Source: CAG-791 sp963591995 (GTDB taxonomy: Bacteria; Bacillota; Clostridia; Lachnospirales; Lachnospiraceae). Taken from it: a DNA stretch of 64,000 nucleotides. The notes beneath the pieces are model-generated. The model did no database searches. It had not been told where the DNA came from and was given only the letters and a program-made list of their open reading frames with translations. A program made the translations under genes and the position numbers. Shown in pieces: positions 17,893-26,456 of the stretch. Numbering within the stretch: position 1 is the first letter of the stretch; the number at the start of each line of letters is the position of its first letter. The stretch is taken from positions 26,879 through 90,878 of the forward strand of contig CAVAUJ010000001.1 of the NCBI GenBank assembly GCA_963591995.1, in the 5' to 3' direction.

Positions 17893-18971
17893 AATTCAAC
17901 GCCCTTCCTGCTCTCTGCGCTGGTGTTGCCGCCGGCATCCACTCTCTCTGCATCCCCGGCCGCGATGATCTCTCCGATGACATACCCGCGGTCTCCCGTC
18001 TTCTGCACCGCATCGAGCACCTTGTCCTTGTCGGCAGGATCGATGGCAAGACACAGCCCGATCCCCATGTTGAAGGTGTTGTACATCACGTGCTCCTCAA
18101 TGCCGCCTGTCTGCTGCATGAGCCTGAAAATTGCCGGAACCGGATAGCTGTCCTTCCGGATTCTGGCCACGGTCTGATCCGGCAGCATTCTCGGAATGTT
18201 CTCATAGAAGCCTCCGCCGGTAATATGGCTGCAGCCCTTGACGCGGACCCCGGCCTCGCGGATGGCCTTCATGGCATGAACATAGATCCGCGTAGGCGTC
18301 AGGAGGACATCTCCCAGCTTCTGACCTCCCAGCTCCTCATAGGTTCTCTCCAGCACCTCTTTGCTCTCAATGTTGAAGATCCTGCGGACCAGAGAGAAGC
18401 CGTTGGAATGCACGCCGCTTGAGGCGATGCCGATCAGCATGTCGCCCGGCGCAATGCTCTCTCCGGTGATCATCTCATCCCTCTCCACGACACCGACGGA
18501 GAAGCCGGCCAGATCGTATTCCTCATCGGGCATAATGCCGGGATGCTCTGCCGTTTCGCCGCCCAGAAGGGCGCTGTCCGCCTGCACGCAGCCTTCTGCA
18601 ACTCCCTTGACAATGGCTGCGATTTTCTCCGGGACATTCTTGCCGCAGGCAATATAATCCAGGAAAAACAGCGGATCTCCGCCGGCGCAGGCCACATCGT
18701 TCACGCACATCGCCACGCAGTCAATGCCTACGGTATCATGCCGATCCATCAGAAAGGCCAGCTTCTGCTTGGTTCCCACGCCGTCCGTTCCGGAGAGCAG
18801 CACCGGGTGCTCCATCTTCTTCACGGCGCTCAAGTCAAAGGCTCCCGAAAAGCCTCCCAGACCTCCCAGCACCTCCGGACGCTGCGTCCGCTTTACGTAT
18901 TCCTTCATCAGTTCCACCGACCGGTAGCCGGCCTCTACATCCACGCCGGATGATTTGTAATCAAGCGCCAT
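17886..18971 (-). CDS. purM: Phosphoribosylformylglycinamidine cyclo-ligase (AIR synthetase)
   Basis: This 361-residue protein has the PurM signatures: YKSSGVDVEAGYRSVELMK at the N-terminus, GTDGVGTK near residue 65, GIDCVAMCVNDV, LLGGETAEHPG near 140 and HITGGGFYENIPRML near 245. It closes FGAM to AIR using ATP, the fifth purine step. It is about 15 residues longer than usual at the C-terminus, where the end runs into purN. The start has a GGAGGATG-type site immediately upstream. A 98-base gap with no clear promoter separates it from purE. Confidence 0.96.
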   Translation of the reverse strand: MALDYKSSGVDVEAGYRSVELMKEYVKRTQRPEVLGGLGGFSGAFDLSAVKKMEHPVLLSGTDGVGTKQKLAFLMDRHDTVGIDCVAMCVNDVACAGGDPLFFLDYIACGKNVPEKIAAIVKGVAEGCVQADSALLGGETAEHPGIMPDEEYDLAGFSVGVVERDEMITGESIAPGDMLIGIASSGVHSNGFSLVRRIFNIESKEVLERTYEELGGQKLGDVLLTPTRIYVHAMKAIREAGVRVKGCSHITGGGFYENIPRMLPDQTVARIRKDSYPVPAIFRLMQQTGGIEEHVMYNTFNMGIGLCLAIDPADKDKVLDAVQKTGDRGYVIGEIIAAGDAERVDAGGNTSAESRKGVELC

Positions 18972-19069
18972 CGTTCATCCTCCTGCTCGTTTGTCCTGTG
19001 ATTGCTGCGGCTTTGCCGCTCTCTGCCTGTGCCTTGCCCGCAAAGGTGCCCGTTCCTCACCGGCCGTGA

Positions 19070-19570
19070 TCAATAGCCGCGGTATCCTGTCTCCTGCAGC
19101 CTTGCGTCCTTGTCCTTCACTTCCTGCTCCATTGTAGCAGAGAACTCCTTGAGTCTGGCAAGAAGCTCTGCGTCCGACACCGCCAGAATTTTCGCTGCCA
19201 GAATGCCGGCATTCTTGCCGCCGCCGATTGCCACCGTCGCCACAGGAATTCCGCTTGGCATCTGCACGATGCTGTAGAGCGAATCCCTGCCGCCCAGAGA
19301 GGTCGTGTGCATCGGAATGCCGATGACCGGCATCGGGAAGAGTGCCGCGCACATTCCCGGCAGATGTGCTGCCATCCCGGCTCCGGCGATGATCACCTTG
19401 ATGCCTCTCTCCTCGGCACCCTTTGCCCAGGCAAAGAACACCTCCGGCTCCCTGTGTGCCGAGATGATGTGCATCTCATAGCTGATCCCGAACTGATCCA
19501 GCACCTCGGCCGCCTTGCTCATAACGCTCATGTCGGAATCCGAACCCATTACAATACCAACTGTTGCCAT
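19070..19570 (-). CDS. purE: 5-(carboxyamino)imidazole ribonucleotide mutase / AIR carboxylase
   Basis: This 166-residue protein matches the PurE core: VGIVMGSDSDMSVM, the SAHREPE loop, IIAGAGMAAHLPGM, IGIPMHTTSLGGRDSLYSIVQ and VATVAIGGGKNAG. It converts N5-CAIR to CAIR, or AIR plus CO2 to CAIR in class II enzymes. No purK lies beside it, so the class cannot be fixed from this window. The start at 19570 has GAGAGGAG upstream. An ATG 12 codons earlier lacks a site. It follows the M29 peptidase gene by 56 bases. Confidence 0.95.
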   Translation of the reverse strand: MATVGIVMGSDSDMSVMSKAAEVLDQFGISYEMHIISAHREPEVFFAWAKGAEERGIKVIIAGAGMAAHLPGMCAALFPMPVIGIPMHTTSLGGRDSLYSIVQMPSGIPVATVAIGGGKNAGILAAKILAVSDAELLARLKEFSATMEQEVKDKDARLQETGYRGY

Positions 19571-19626
19571 GTCTTCTACTCCTCTCTTTGTCTTCAGAAA
19601 TCCCAAAAGGCACAGGCAGAGCTTCT

Positions 19627-21813
19627 TCAGCCCAGACCCTCCAGCGGAAGATTCAGCTCCTCTGTTCCCGGCAGAACGAACCTTCCGTCCTCGATCAGCA
19701 CCACACGGCTGCCGTCGCTCCGGACCGCCTCGATCCGGCCCAGCTCCGCAAAGGGAATGGTAATGTCCGTGTGACAGCCGTAATAAGCCTTTTCCGGTGC
19801 GGTGTGCCGCTGCATCGAAATCTCATTCTCTTTTGCAACAATCCTCTTTCCGCCGGGATTGAAGCTTACATTGTCTTCCTCGTCGCTGTAGCAGGTGTCC
19901 CCCACCGCGAAATGGGGCCCCGTTTTCTCTGCGATGAGAATCGGCAGACGATCCGTTATGCCGCAGCGGATCCCCGCCGCATAGGCCGTCGTATTGGTGC
20001 CGATGGCGCATTCTCCCATCGGAAGCGTCCTGTGGTGAAACAGGATGTTCTCCTCAATGAGAGCCCTTCCCTTCTCTTCGGCATTCTCCTCGCCCTTGTG
20101 GTTGCTGCAGGAATAGGACACAACCATCCCGTCCTCAAAGGTCAGCGCCAGATCCCGGAAGCACACGCCCTCCAGATAGACCTCCGACACCTGCAGCAGT
20201 CCGCCCGTTCCCTTCAGCACCGGAGAGGTAAAGACCTCTCCCACCGGGATGTTCACGTCCGCGACGCAGTTCTCGAAGATGGATTCATGCTCCGGATCCT
20301 GCAGCTTCCAAAGATTCACCGTCAAATCCGTCGGATTCCCGTTCCGGCCCGTGATGTGCAGATGGTCCGCCGTGTCAAGCGCATCAATCAGCTTACTCTG
20401 AATGTTCCGGTAGGTCAGATAATCCAGGGTGTTGATGTCCATCACCGCCCGGAAAATATCCTCGAACGAGGCTCCCTTCGGATTCCCCTTTTCGATGGAT
20501 GGCAACGGAAAGGCAATGATCGTAAAGCTCCGGTTGCTGCCGATCACCGCCTCATTGTATTGCCTTGAGGCATTCCGGCGATAGCCCGCAATGAGCCTCT
20601 GCTGCTCGCTTCCAAAGGACGGCTTCCCCTCGCCGATGTGCGGCAGGAAGGGCGGATCCCCGAATACGTCCATCACGAGAGGCCCCTCATAGTACGGTGT
20701 CTCCTTTTGCCATGCCTTGTAGGCGGCCGTCAAAGCCTCCGTCATCCGGTTCGCCAGCGGGCCGTCCAGAATCAATGCCAGATCCTCCCGGTGATCGTAA
20801 TGATATTGCGGGTTGGGATCCGTGCCGTGATAGCCGTCCGGCTCCGACCCGTGCAGACCGAACAGACCCTCCGTGACGCGCACGCAAATGCATTTTTTGC
20901 CCATTGCCTCCAGATTGCGCACCGACCGCACAATCATGCGCTCGAATCCCAGCTGCCACAAAAGGGAAGCGGAACGCTTGGCGGAAAGGTCCTTCCCGGT
21001 ATTCACGAAGCCGATGCGGTACCCCTCGGTCCAGATGTCCGCCATTTCCGCGATTTTCTCTTCCGAAAGTCCCTGCAGATACCGGTGAAGCCGCAGCTCA
21101 TTGTCCGTGATGTACTCGCCGAAGGCATACAGATAACGCGGGTCCGACAGGTCATACGTGCGCAGGACCTCCATTGCGTAATCGCCCGGCTGCCGCTCTG
21201 CGGCCGCATCCCCGGCTCCCGTCTCCCCCACGAGCTTTCGCCCAACGGTAAGGGTTGTCTCCTGCTCCAGATAATCGCTGACATAGGCATAGAGAATTCG
21301 CCGAAGGCTCTTCACCGGCGGCACGCCGGTCACGCCGAGCTCCCCCGGATCACGTCCCTCCTCCTGCAGGGTCCGGTATTGCTGCCATTCCACGGAAAAG
21401 GCCGTATAAACCTCCAGGAAGAGCTCCATGCGGATCCGCAGCTCGCAGGAGAGTCCTTCATATACAAACGGTATCATACTGCGCAGCTCATAGATCAATG
21501 CCGCCGCCAACGGCCCGTATTCCTTCCCGAACCGTTCCGTGCAATACACCGGATTGGCATAGCTTTCTGCATAATGCTCCGGCAGAATATCCTCGTACAG
21601 CACATGATTGCGCCGCTGCAGCTCCCCAAGCTCCGCCTTCTGCAGGCCTCCGCCCCGGACAAAGGCACACTCCTCCAGCAATTGCCTCAGAAATCTTGCC
21701 GCGCATTGCAGATAATCTGCGGCCCGATCCGCCACCGCAAGGTTCTCCTCACCGGCCAGCTCCAGAATCCGTTCGCGGTCTAAAGCAAACAGTTCTTCTT
21801 CTATTTCTTCCAT
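19627..21813 (-). CDS. M29-like aminopeptidase with long N-terminal extension
   Basis: This 728-residue protein is nearly twice the size of typical M29 peptidases (about 410). The C-terminal 350 residues show the M29 plan: NIPVGEVFTSPV, LPMGECAIGTNT, GPHFAVGDTCYS and HTDITIP, which hold the Glu, Glu, His and His-x-Asp expected to bind the two metals. The N-terminal 350 residues are rich in helix and were not recognised. M29 enzymes remove N-terminal residues from peptides in the cytoplasm. The gene sits between a small membrane protein and purE in the pyr-pur operon, which suggests joint expression rather than a pathway role. It could be a distinct M29 subfamily. Confidence 0.8.
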   Translation of the reverse strand: MEEIEEELFALDRERILELAGEENLAVADRAADYLQCAARFLRQLLEECAFVRGGGLQKAELGELQRRNHVLYEDILPEHYAESYANPVYCTERFGKEYGPLAAALIYELRSMIPFVYEGLSCELRIRMELFLEVYTAFSVEWQQYRTLQEEGRDPGELGVTGVPPVKSLRRILYAYVSDYLEQETTLTVGRKLVGETGAGDAAAERQPGDYAMEVLRTYDLSDPRYLYAFGEYITDNELRLHRYLQGLSEEKIAEMADIWTEGYRIGFVNTGKDLSAKRSASLLWQLGFERMIVRSVRNLEAMGKKCICVRVTEGLFGLHGSEPDGYHGTDPNPQYHYDHREDLALILDGPLANRMTEALTAAYKAWQKETPYYEGPLVMDVFGDPPFLPHIGEGKPSFGSEQQRLIAGYRRNASRQYNEAVIGSNRSFTIIAFPLPSIEKGNPKGASFEDIFRAVMDINTLDYLTYRNIQSKLIDALDTADHLHITGRNGNPTDLTVNLWKLQDPEHESIFENCVADVNIPVGEVFTSPVLKGTGGLLQVSEVYLEGVCFRDLALTFEDGMVVSYSCSNHKGEENAEEKGRALIEENILFHHRTLPMGECAIGTNTTAYAAGIRCGITDRLPILIAEKTGPHFAVGDTCYSDEEDNVSFNPGGKRIVAKENEISMQRHTAPEKAYYGCHTDITIPFAELGRIEAVRSDGSRVVLIEDGRFVLPGTEELNLPLEGLG

Positions 21814-21829
21814 ATTCCCATTCTCTTCG

Positions 21830-22153
21830 CTACAGTCCCAGATACATCAAAGCAAATCCCAGACACAGCACCGCGCCGTTCAGGAACATCCCCAGATAGG
21901 AGACCATGTACTGTTTCTCCGGCTCTCTCCGGGAGAGAATACCCAGAATCATCCCCGCCAGTGCGAAAAAAAGACATATGAAAACGACACCGCCGCAGCG
22001 CAGCTGCGCCTGGCCGCCGTTCTCATATGCCAGATATGCCAGATAAATCATGACGCAGCATGCCGTCAGGGAAATCCCCCCCAGCGTTACCGACAGCAGG
22101 GCGTTCGTGGAAACCTCCCTGCTGCTGAACAGATGTCCATGCCTTCGTCTCAA
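21830..22153 (-). CDS. Small three-helix membrane protein (DUF6142-like)
   Basis: This 107-residue protein starts at a TTG directly after the pyrE stop, so it depends on coupled translation. It has a basic start (RRRHGHLFSSREVS) and three hydrophobic segments (about 20-42, 54-72, 84-105). The N-terminal HLFSSREVSTNA motif resembles a family common in Lachnospiraceae next to pyrE or M29 peptidase genes, which I recall as DUF6142 but cannot check. Function is unknown. The exact start is uncertain because no good ribosome site is visible. Confidence 0.65.
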   Translation of the reverse strand: MRRRHGHLFSSREVSTNALLSVTLGGISLTACCVMIYLAYLAYENGGQAQLRCGGVVFICLFFALAGMILGILSRREPEKQYMVSYLGMFLNGAVLCLGFALMYLGL

Positions 22154-22834
22154 TCAATGTACCCCGTATTGTGCGTAGTACTCGTTCAAAGCCTCTTTGA
22201 TGTCATCGGTCAGGAAGGCCTTTTCTTCTCCCTCCTTTGCCGCGCCAAGATAGGAAATGACCTCCTCCATCGTTACGATGGCGCCGGCCGGGAAGCCATA
22301 CTTATCCCGGATCTCATCCAGCGCAGAGACCTTTCCCTCCAGTCCGACCTCCATGCGGTTGAGAGACACCATAAGGCCCAGAATCTCCACCTTGGCCTGC
22401 GCACGCAGAATCGGCACCGTTTCCGCCATGGAGGCGCCGGATGTGGTGACGTCCTCGATGATCACCACGCGGTCACCGTCCGCAAGCTTGCTGCCGAGGA
22501 GAATGCCGGTATCGCCGTGATCCTTGACCTCCTTGCGGTTCGCACAATACCGGATGTCCACGCCGTACAGACGGCTGATGGCCATCACCGTTGCAACCGC
22601 CAGCGGAATGCCCTTGTAGGCCGGCCCGAACAGGACATCAAAATCCAGCCCGTACGCGTCATGAATGGCGCGCGCATAGTACTCTCCGAGGCGCTCCAGC
22701 TGCGTTCCGTTCTGGTAAGCGCCCGCATTCATGAAGAAGGGAGACTTGCGCCCGCTCTTCAATGTGAAGTCGCCGAACTTCAGAACCTTCGATTCCAGCA
22801 TAAAATCAATGAATTCTCTTTTGTACTGTTCCAT
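22154..22834 (-). CDS. pyrE: Orotate phosphoribosyltransferase
   Basis: This 226-residue protein has the family's normal length. It shows LKSGRKSPFFMNAG near residue 25, VLFGPAYKGIPLA near 75 and the PRPP-binding motif VVIIEDVTTSGAS near 130. It joins orotate to PRPP to form OMP. The start has GGAG upstream. A strong hairpin lies in the 100-base gap after pyrF. The stop is directly followed by the TTG start of the next gene. Confidence 0.96.
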   Translation of the reverse strand: MEQYKREFIDFMLESKVLKFGDFTLKSGRKSPFFMNAGAYQNGTQLERLGEYYARAIHDAYGLDFDVLFGPAYKGIPLAVATVMAISRLYGVDIRYCANRKEVKDHGDTGILLGSKLADGDRVVIIEDVTTSGASMAETVPILRAQAKVEILGLMVSLNRMEVGLEGKVSALDEIRDKYGFPAGAIVTMEEVISYLGAAKEGEEKAFLTDDIKEALNEYYAQYGVH

Positions 22835-22851
22835 TCGGTCTCCTTTTGGGG

Positions 22852-22889
22852 CCGCATCAGGGGTTTTCCGAAGGAGAAGCCCGATGCGG
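22852..22889 (-). other. Strong hairpin between pyrF and pyrE
   Basis: CCGCATC pairs with GATGCGG, and inside GGG-TTTTCC pairs with GGAGAA-CCC around a GAA loop, giving about 16 paired bases. No T tract follows on the minus strand, so it is unlikely to be a terminator. It may block degradation or set the pyrF to pyrE ratio. Confidence 0.55.
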
Positions 22890-22934
22890 AGTGCTGAATA
22901 TTCACGTAATTTCGTCTGCGGCGTACCCTGCCCG

Positions 22935-23873
22935 TCAGGACAGCGCCGCCCGCAGATCCTCGATCATGTCAATTGTCGCAGCTCTTGCCGCTTCCGCAAA
23001 GCCCTTTTCTCCGTACTTTGCATACGGATCCTTCTTATACGCCGCAATGATGCCGCGGGAGGAGTTGACAATGGCACCGATTCCGTCCTTGTCAAAAAAT
23101 CCTGCCAGATCCTTGGCGGTTGCGCCCTGCGCCCCGTAGCCGGGAGCCAGAATGAAGGTGTGCGGCATCCGTTCACGCAATACCCTTGCCTGCTCCGGAT
23201 AGGTTGCGCCCACCACGGCTCCCACGTTGCTGTAGGTGCCGTCCATGGACAGCTCGCCCCACTCCCGGACCTTTTCGCCCACCAGCTCATACATCGGGCG
23301 CCCGTCCTTCGTCAGCACATCCTGAAATTCGCCGCTGGACGGATTCGAGGTCTTCACCAGCACGAAAATCCCCTTATCCTCTTGGTTGCACACATCCACA
23401 AAGGGCTTGATGCCGTCGGTTCCCAGATAAGGATTCACCGTCGCAAAGTCCTCATTGAAAACCCGGATGCGGTGTCCGCCGATCTCTACCCGGCCGAGGT
23501 GAGCCCTTGCATAGGCCTCGGAGGTGGAGCCGATGTCTCCGCGCTTCACATCACCGATGACGATCAGTCCCTTTTCCTGGCAATACCGCACGGTCCTCCA
23601 ATAGGTCATCATTCCGGCAATGCCGAACTGCTCATACATGGCCACCTGCGGCTTGACCGCCGGAACCAGCTCTGCCACGGCATCGACAATCTCCTTGTTG
23701 AAATGCCAGATGGCATCCGCCGCAACAGCAAGATCTTCATCCAGTGCGTTCTCACGCACACGCTTCTGTGCATCCTTGATGAGAATCTCCGGAAGAAAGC
23801 TCATCTGTGGATCCAGACCCACCACCACGGGTGCCTTCTTCTCCTGAATCTTGCTGATAAGTTTTGAAATCAT
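22935..23873 (-). CDS. pyrF: Orotidine-5'-phosphate decarboxylase, type 2
   Basis: This 312-residue enzyme is of the long type 2 class (type 1 is about 240 residues). It has VVVGLDPQM at the start, then VIGDVKRGDIGSTSEAYA with the catalytic Asp-Lys, NPYLGTDGIKPF, and VKTSNPSSGEFQD in the middle. The end carries LAPGYGAQGA and NSSRGI. It decarboxylates OMP to UMP. AGGAGG lies 5 bases before the ATG. A clear promoter is upstream, so this is the first gene of the pyrF-pyrE-pur operon. Confidence 0.95.
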   Translation of the reverse strand: MISKLISKIQEKKAPVVVGLDPQMSFLPEILIKDAQKRVRENALDEDLAVAADAIWHFNKEIVDAVAELVPAVKPQVAMYEQFGIAGMMTYWRTVRYCQEKGLIVIGDVKRGDIGSTSEAYARAHLGRVEIGGHRIRVFNEDFATVNPYLGTDGIKPFVDVCNQEDKGIFVLVKTSNPSSGEFQDVLTKDGRPMYELVGEKVREWGELSMDGTYSNVGAVVGATYPEQARVLRERMPHTFILAPGYGAQGATAKDLAGFFDKDGIGAIVNSSRGIIAAYKKDPYAKYGEKGFAEAARAATIDMIEDLRAALS

Positions 23874-23891
23874 GTATGCCTCCTTTTGTCT

Positions 23892-23943
23892 TCCGCGGAC
23901 ATGTCCACGGATGCATTATACGCACAGAAATCCCTGTCCGCAA
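23892..23943 (-). promoter_or_regulatory. pyrF promoter with near-perfect palindrome at the start site
   Basis: On the minus strand, TTGCGG (23938-23943), a 17-base spacer and TATAAT (23915-23920). Just after it, at 23892-23911, TCCGTGGACATGTCCGCGGA is a palindrome with one mismatched pair. It spans the expected transcription start and could be an operator or a leader hairpin. No PyrR-type attenuator was seen in the short leader. Confidence 0.65.
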
Positions 23944-23967
23944 CGAAAACCGCCCATGCAGGCTCCC

Positions 23968-25995
23968 TTATCTGGTTTTCAGGAAAATTTCCTCCCGGCT
24001 CGCCTTTTCGTCGCCGGGATAAGCCGCCCGATAGGACGTCATCAGCGTCTTTGCGGTTTCGAAATCCCCCTTGTGCTCATAACAGATGATCTCGTTGAGG
24101 GAAAGGCTCTGAAGATATTCGCTGCTGCCGAGATCCTTGCCGCTCTGAAAGGCCTCCAGCGCCGCATCATAATCCGCCATCCGCATGCAGCACATGCCCA
24201 GCTGGTTGTAAACCTCCGGGCAGTTGCTGTTGGCCGCCAGATAGGTTTTGTATACATTGGCAGCGTAATTGTAGTCTCCCAGCGCCTCATAGGTTCTCCC
24301 CAGCATCAGCACAACATTCTCATCCGTATTGTTGTGCAGCTGCTCCAGATTCACCCTGGCGGTTTCATAATCCTGGCTGTAATAGGCCAGTCTCCCCTTG
24401 TCGTACCCGGACATGCTGCTGCCGTTCCTGTTCAGCGCATCCTGCAGGTATGCAATGCCCTCTGTCTCATGGCCGTTATCCGCCAGCACCGTATATACCG
24501 AGAGCAGGCGGTCGTAGTTGTCGGGCTCGAGGGCGATGGCCCTTGCGAAATCCTTCTCCATTCCGTCCGTGTCGCCCAGCTGCAGCTTCACCGCTCCCCG
24601 CAGGAGTGCGGCATCCGCATCCCTCGGCCGCATTGTCGCAATGGCATCATAGATCTCCAGCGCCTCCTCATAATTTCCCAGCTTGTAGTAGCAGACGCCC
24701 AGATAATAGTTGATGTCGTATTCCGTTTCGGTCGGCACGATGCCGGAGGCCTGAAGGGCTGACTCCAGCGCCGATGCGGCGCTCCGGTAATCTCCCAGTC
24801 CCATATAGGCGATGCCGAGAAGCCTGCGGTTCTCCTCGGTATCCTCTCCCTCCCGGATCCTGCTGTTCAATGCATCGGCCGCCGCCTGATAGGCTCCTGC
24901 CTCCAGAAGCTTGGACTCTGTCGTGGAGGTGCTCTCCGTCTGTGTTCCGTCTGTACCCGGCGCCGCCGTACAGCCGCCGAGCAGCCCCGGCAGCAGGAGA
25001 ACGCCAAGGAGTACCGGAAGAACCGCGGTGCTCTTTCTGTGTCTGCCCTGCGGCAGCTGCACCAGCACAATGGCCCCTGCCATCAAAGCACAGCCTGCCA
25101 GCTCTCTTGCGGATAAGGTCTGGTGCAGAAAGAGGAAGCCGGACACGGCACTGATCACCGATTCCAGTGACATGATCAGGGAAGCAATGGAGGGATCCGC
25201 GCCCTTTTGTCCCAGAATCTGCAGGGTATAGGCAATGCCGCTCGAGAAAATGCCGGCATAAGCCAGCGAGACCAAAGCCCCCGCCGACACACCCGACAGA
25301 GCAAGGGTTCCCTGTCCTGCGGCAATCAGTGTTCCCAGAATCCCCGTCGTCAGGAATTGCACAAAGGACAGCTCCACACCGTCTGTGCCCGGCGCGAAGT
25401 GGTCCACGCTCATGATCTGCACAGCGAAGGCCAGCGCACACAAAAGGAGCATTCCCTCCCATTTTCCGATGGAAAAGCTCTCTCCCGGCTTCATGCACAG
25501 AAGAAACAGCCCCGCCGCCGCAACGGCCGCGCCGATCCAGACCTTTGCACTCGATCTCCCGGTGAACAGGAGGGAGAGAAGCGGCACCAGAACGATGTAA
25601 AGTGCGGTAAGAAAACCGGCTTTTCCCACGGTCACCTGCGGGATTGCCACCTGCTGAAGCCAGGAGGCGACAAGAAGTGCCGTCCCGCAGATCATTCCGC
25701 CCCGCACGGCCCTCCGGTGATCCGGCTGCTGCACCTGTCGGTCACCCTGCCGCATTCTTCTGCCGCGCAGGCCGGCGCGCACAAGAAGAAGCGGAAGGAG
25801 CACCGCGGCCCCCATGAGAAAGCGCAGTCCCACGAAGGCCATCGCATCGATCTCCTCGCCCCCCACGCTCTGTGCCACAAAGGCGGTTCCCCAGATCAAT
25901 GATCCAAGGAAGCAATATACCGCATTGCTCAGGGGCATTCCCGGCCGCGCCGGGTTCGTCTGCCCTTTCGTCTTCGTCTGGTCGTTTCGTGTCAT
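23968..25995 (-). CDS. DMT (EamA) transporter fused to a TPR lipoprotein
   Basis: This protein of about 675 residues has two parts. Residues about 20-325 are a ten-helix EamA/DMT permease (VYCFLGSLIWGTAFVAQS, GLRFLMGA, TALYIVLVPLLSLLF, PSIASLIMSLESVISAV). Residues 335-675 start with a basic patch (GRHRKST), a hydrophobic stretch and a lipobox LLGGC, then a Thr/Ser linker and about eight TPR units (NYYLGVCYYKLGNYEEALEIYD and similar). The lipoprotein part looks like an independent gene joined in frame, and an internal GTG before GRHRK could restart translation. DMT proteins export small metabolites, but the substrate is unknown. The ATG at 25995 is chosen over a TTG five codons earlier. Confidence 0.75.
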   Translation of the reverse strand: MTRNDQTKTKGQTNPARPGMPLSNAVYCFLGSLIWGTAFVAQSVGGEEIDAMAFVGLRFLMGAAVLLPLLLVRAGLRGRRMRQGDRQVQQPDHRRAVRGGMICGTALLVASWLQQVAIPQVTVGKAGFLTALYIVLVPLLSLLFTGRSSAKVWIGAAVAAAGLFLLCMKPGESFSIGKWEGMLLLCALAFAVQIMSVDHFAPGTDGVELSFVQFLTTGILGTLIAAGQGTLALSGVSAGALVSLAYAGIFSSGIAYTLQILGQKGADPSIASLIMSLESVISAVSGFLFLHQTLSARELAGCALMAGAIVLVQLPQGRHRKSTAVLPVLLGVLLLPGLLGGCTAAPGTDGTQTESTSTTESKLLEAGAYQAAADALNSRIREGEDTEENRRLLGIAYMGLGDYRSAASALESALQASGIVPTETEYDINYYLGVCYYKLGNYEEALEIYDAIATMRPRDADAALLRGAVKLQLGDTDGMEKDFARAIALEPDNYDRLLSVYTVLADNGHETEGIAYLQDALNRNGSSMSGYDKGRLAYYSQDYETARVNLEQLHNNTDENVVLMLGRTYEALGDYNYAANVYKTYLAANSNCPEVYNQLGMCCMRMADYDAALEAFQSGKDLGSSEYLQSLSLNEIICYEHKGDFETAKTLMTSYRAAYPGDEKASREEIFLKTR

Positions 25996-26006
25996 TTCGC
26001 CTCTTT

Positions 26007-26246
26007 TCAATGCTCCTCAAATGCCACCTTTACATAATAGCCCCGTTCGTTTTCCTCGATGGAGATCACCTCTCCCTCACAGGCCCGGAGCCGCTTCGTG
26101 AACGGAACATTCCCGCTCATGGCAAGCGACGGATCAATCGTATAATAGTAATTGCTCGGCAGCAGTCCTTCCGACACGGTCACATGATCGCCCTCCTTTA
26201 AGAGCCCCTGCCGTTCCATCTTGAATTCCATTTCTCTTCGTGCCAT
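26007..26246 (-). CDS. Small conserved-type protein of unknown function
   Basis: This 79-residue protein starts MARREMEFKMERQG and continues with LLKEGDHVTVSEG, SNYYYTIDPSLAMSGN and GEVISIEENERGYYVKVAFEE, which reads as a small beta-rich domain. No family is recognised. The ATG at 26246 has AGGAAGG 7 bases upstream. The frame stays open further upstream only because it runs through the 16-bp tandem repeats, and that part is not believed to be coding. It ends just before the DMT-TPR gene and is probably cotranscribed with it. Confidence 0.6.
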   Translation of the reverse strand: MARREMEFKMERQGLLKEGDHVTVSEGLLPSNYYYTIDPSLAMSGNVPFTKRLRACEGEVISIEENERGYYVKVAFEEH

Positions 26247-26292
26247 GGATTTCCTTCCTGCTGCGCCTCCTCCCGCAATCGTAAAGCAATCG

Positions 26293-26388
26293 CAACGATG
26301 CCGAGCCACAACGATTCCGGGCCGCAACGATTCTGAGCTGCAGCGACTCCGGGCCGCAACGATTCTAAGCTGCAATGATTCCGCGCAC
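26293..26388. repeat. Six imperfect 16-bp tandem repeats
   Basis: Units start at 26293, 26309, 26325, 26341, 26357 and 26373, each close to CAACGATTCYRRGCYG. Alternate units are more alike (CCGGGCCG versus CTRAGCTG endings), so the higher-order period is 32. They lie between the terminator of the zinc-ribbon TPR gene and the start of the 79-residue protein, in the likely 5' leader or promoter of that gene. There are no spacers, so this is not a CRISPR array. Confidence 0.85.
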
Positions 26389-26395
26389 CATTCGC

Positions 26396-26421
26396 AAAAG
26401 CGCACCAGTCTCCTGGTGCGC
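26396..26421 (-). terminator. Terminator after the zinc-ribbon TPR gene
   Basis: GCGCACCAG-n4-CTGGTGCGC (26400-26421) is a perfect 9-bp stem followed on the minus strand by TTTT (26396-26399). It closes the long transcript that includes valS and the genes after it. Confidence 0.8.
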
Positions 26422-26456
26422 CTTTCCTCCGGCGGCCAAACCGCTGCCATCCGTGA

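Noticed and set aside
26293..26388. CRISPR array
   Set aside because: Repeats are 16 bp with no spacers and diverge between units; no cas genes are near.
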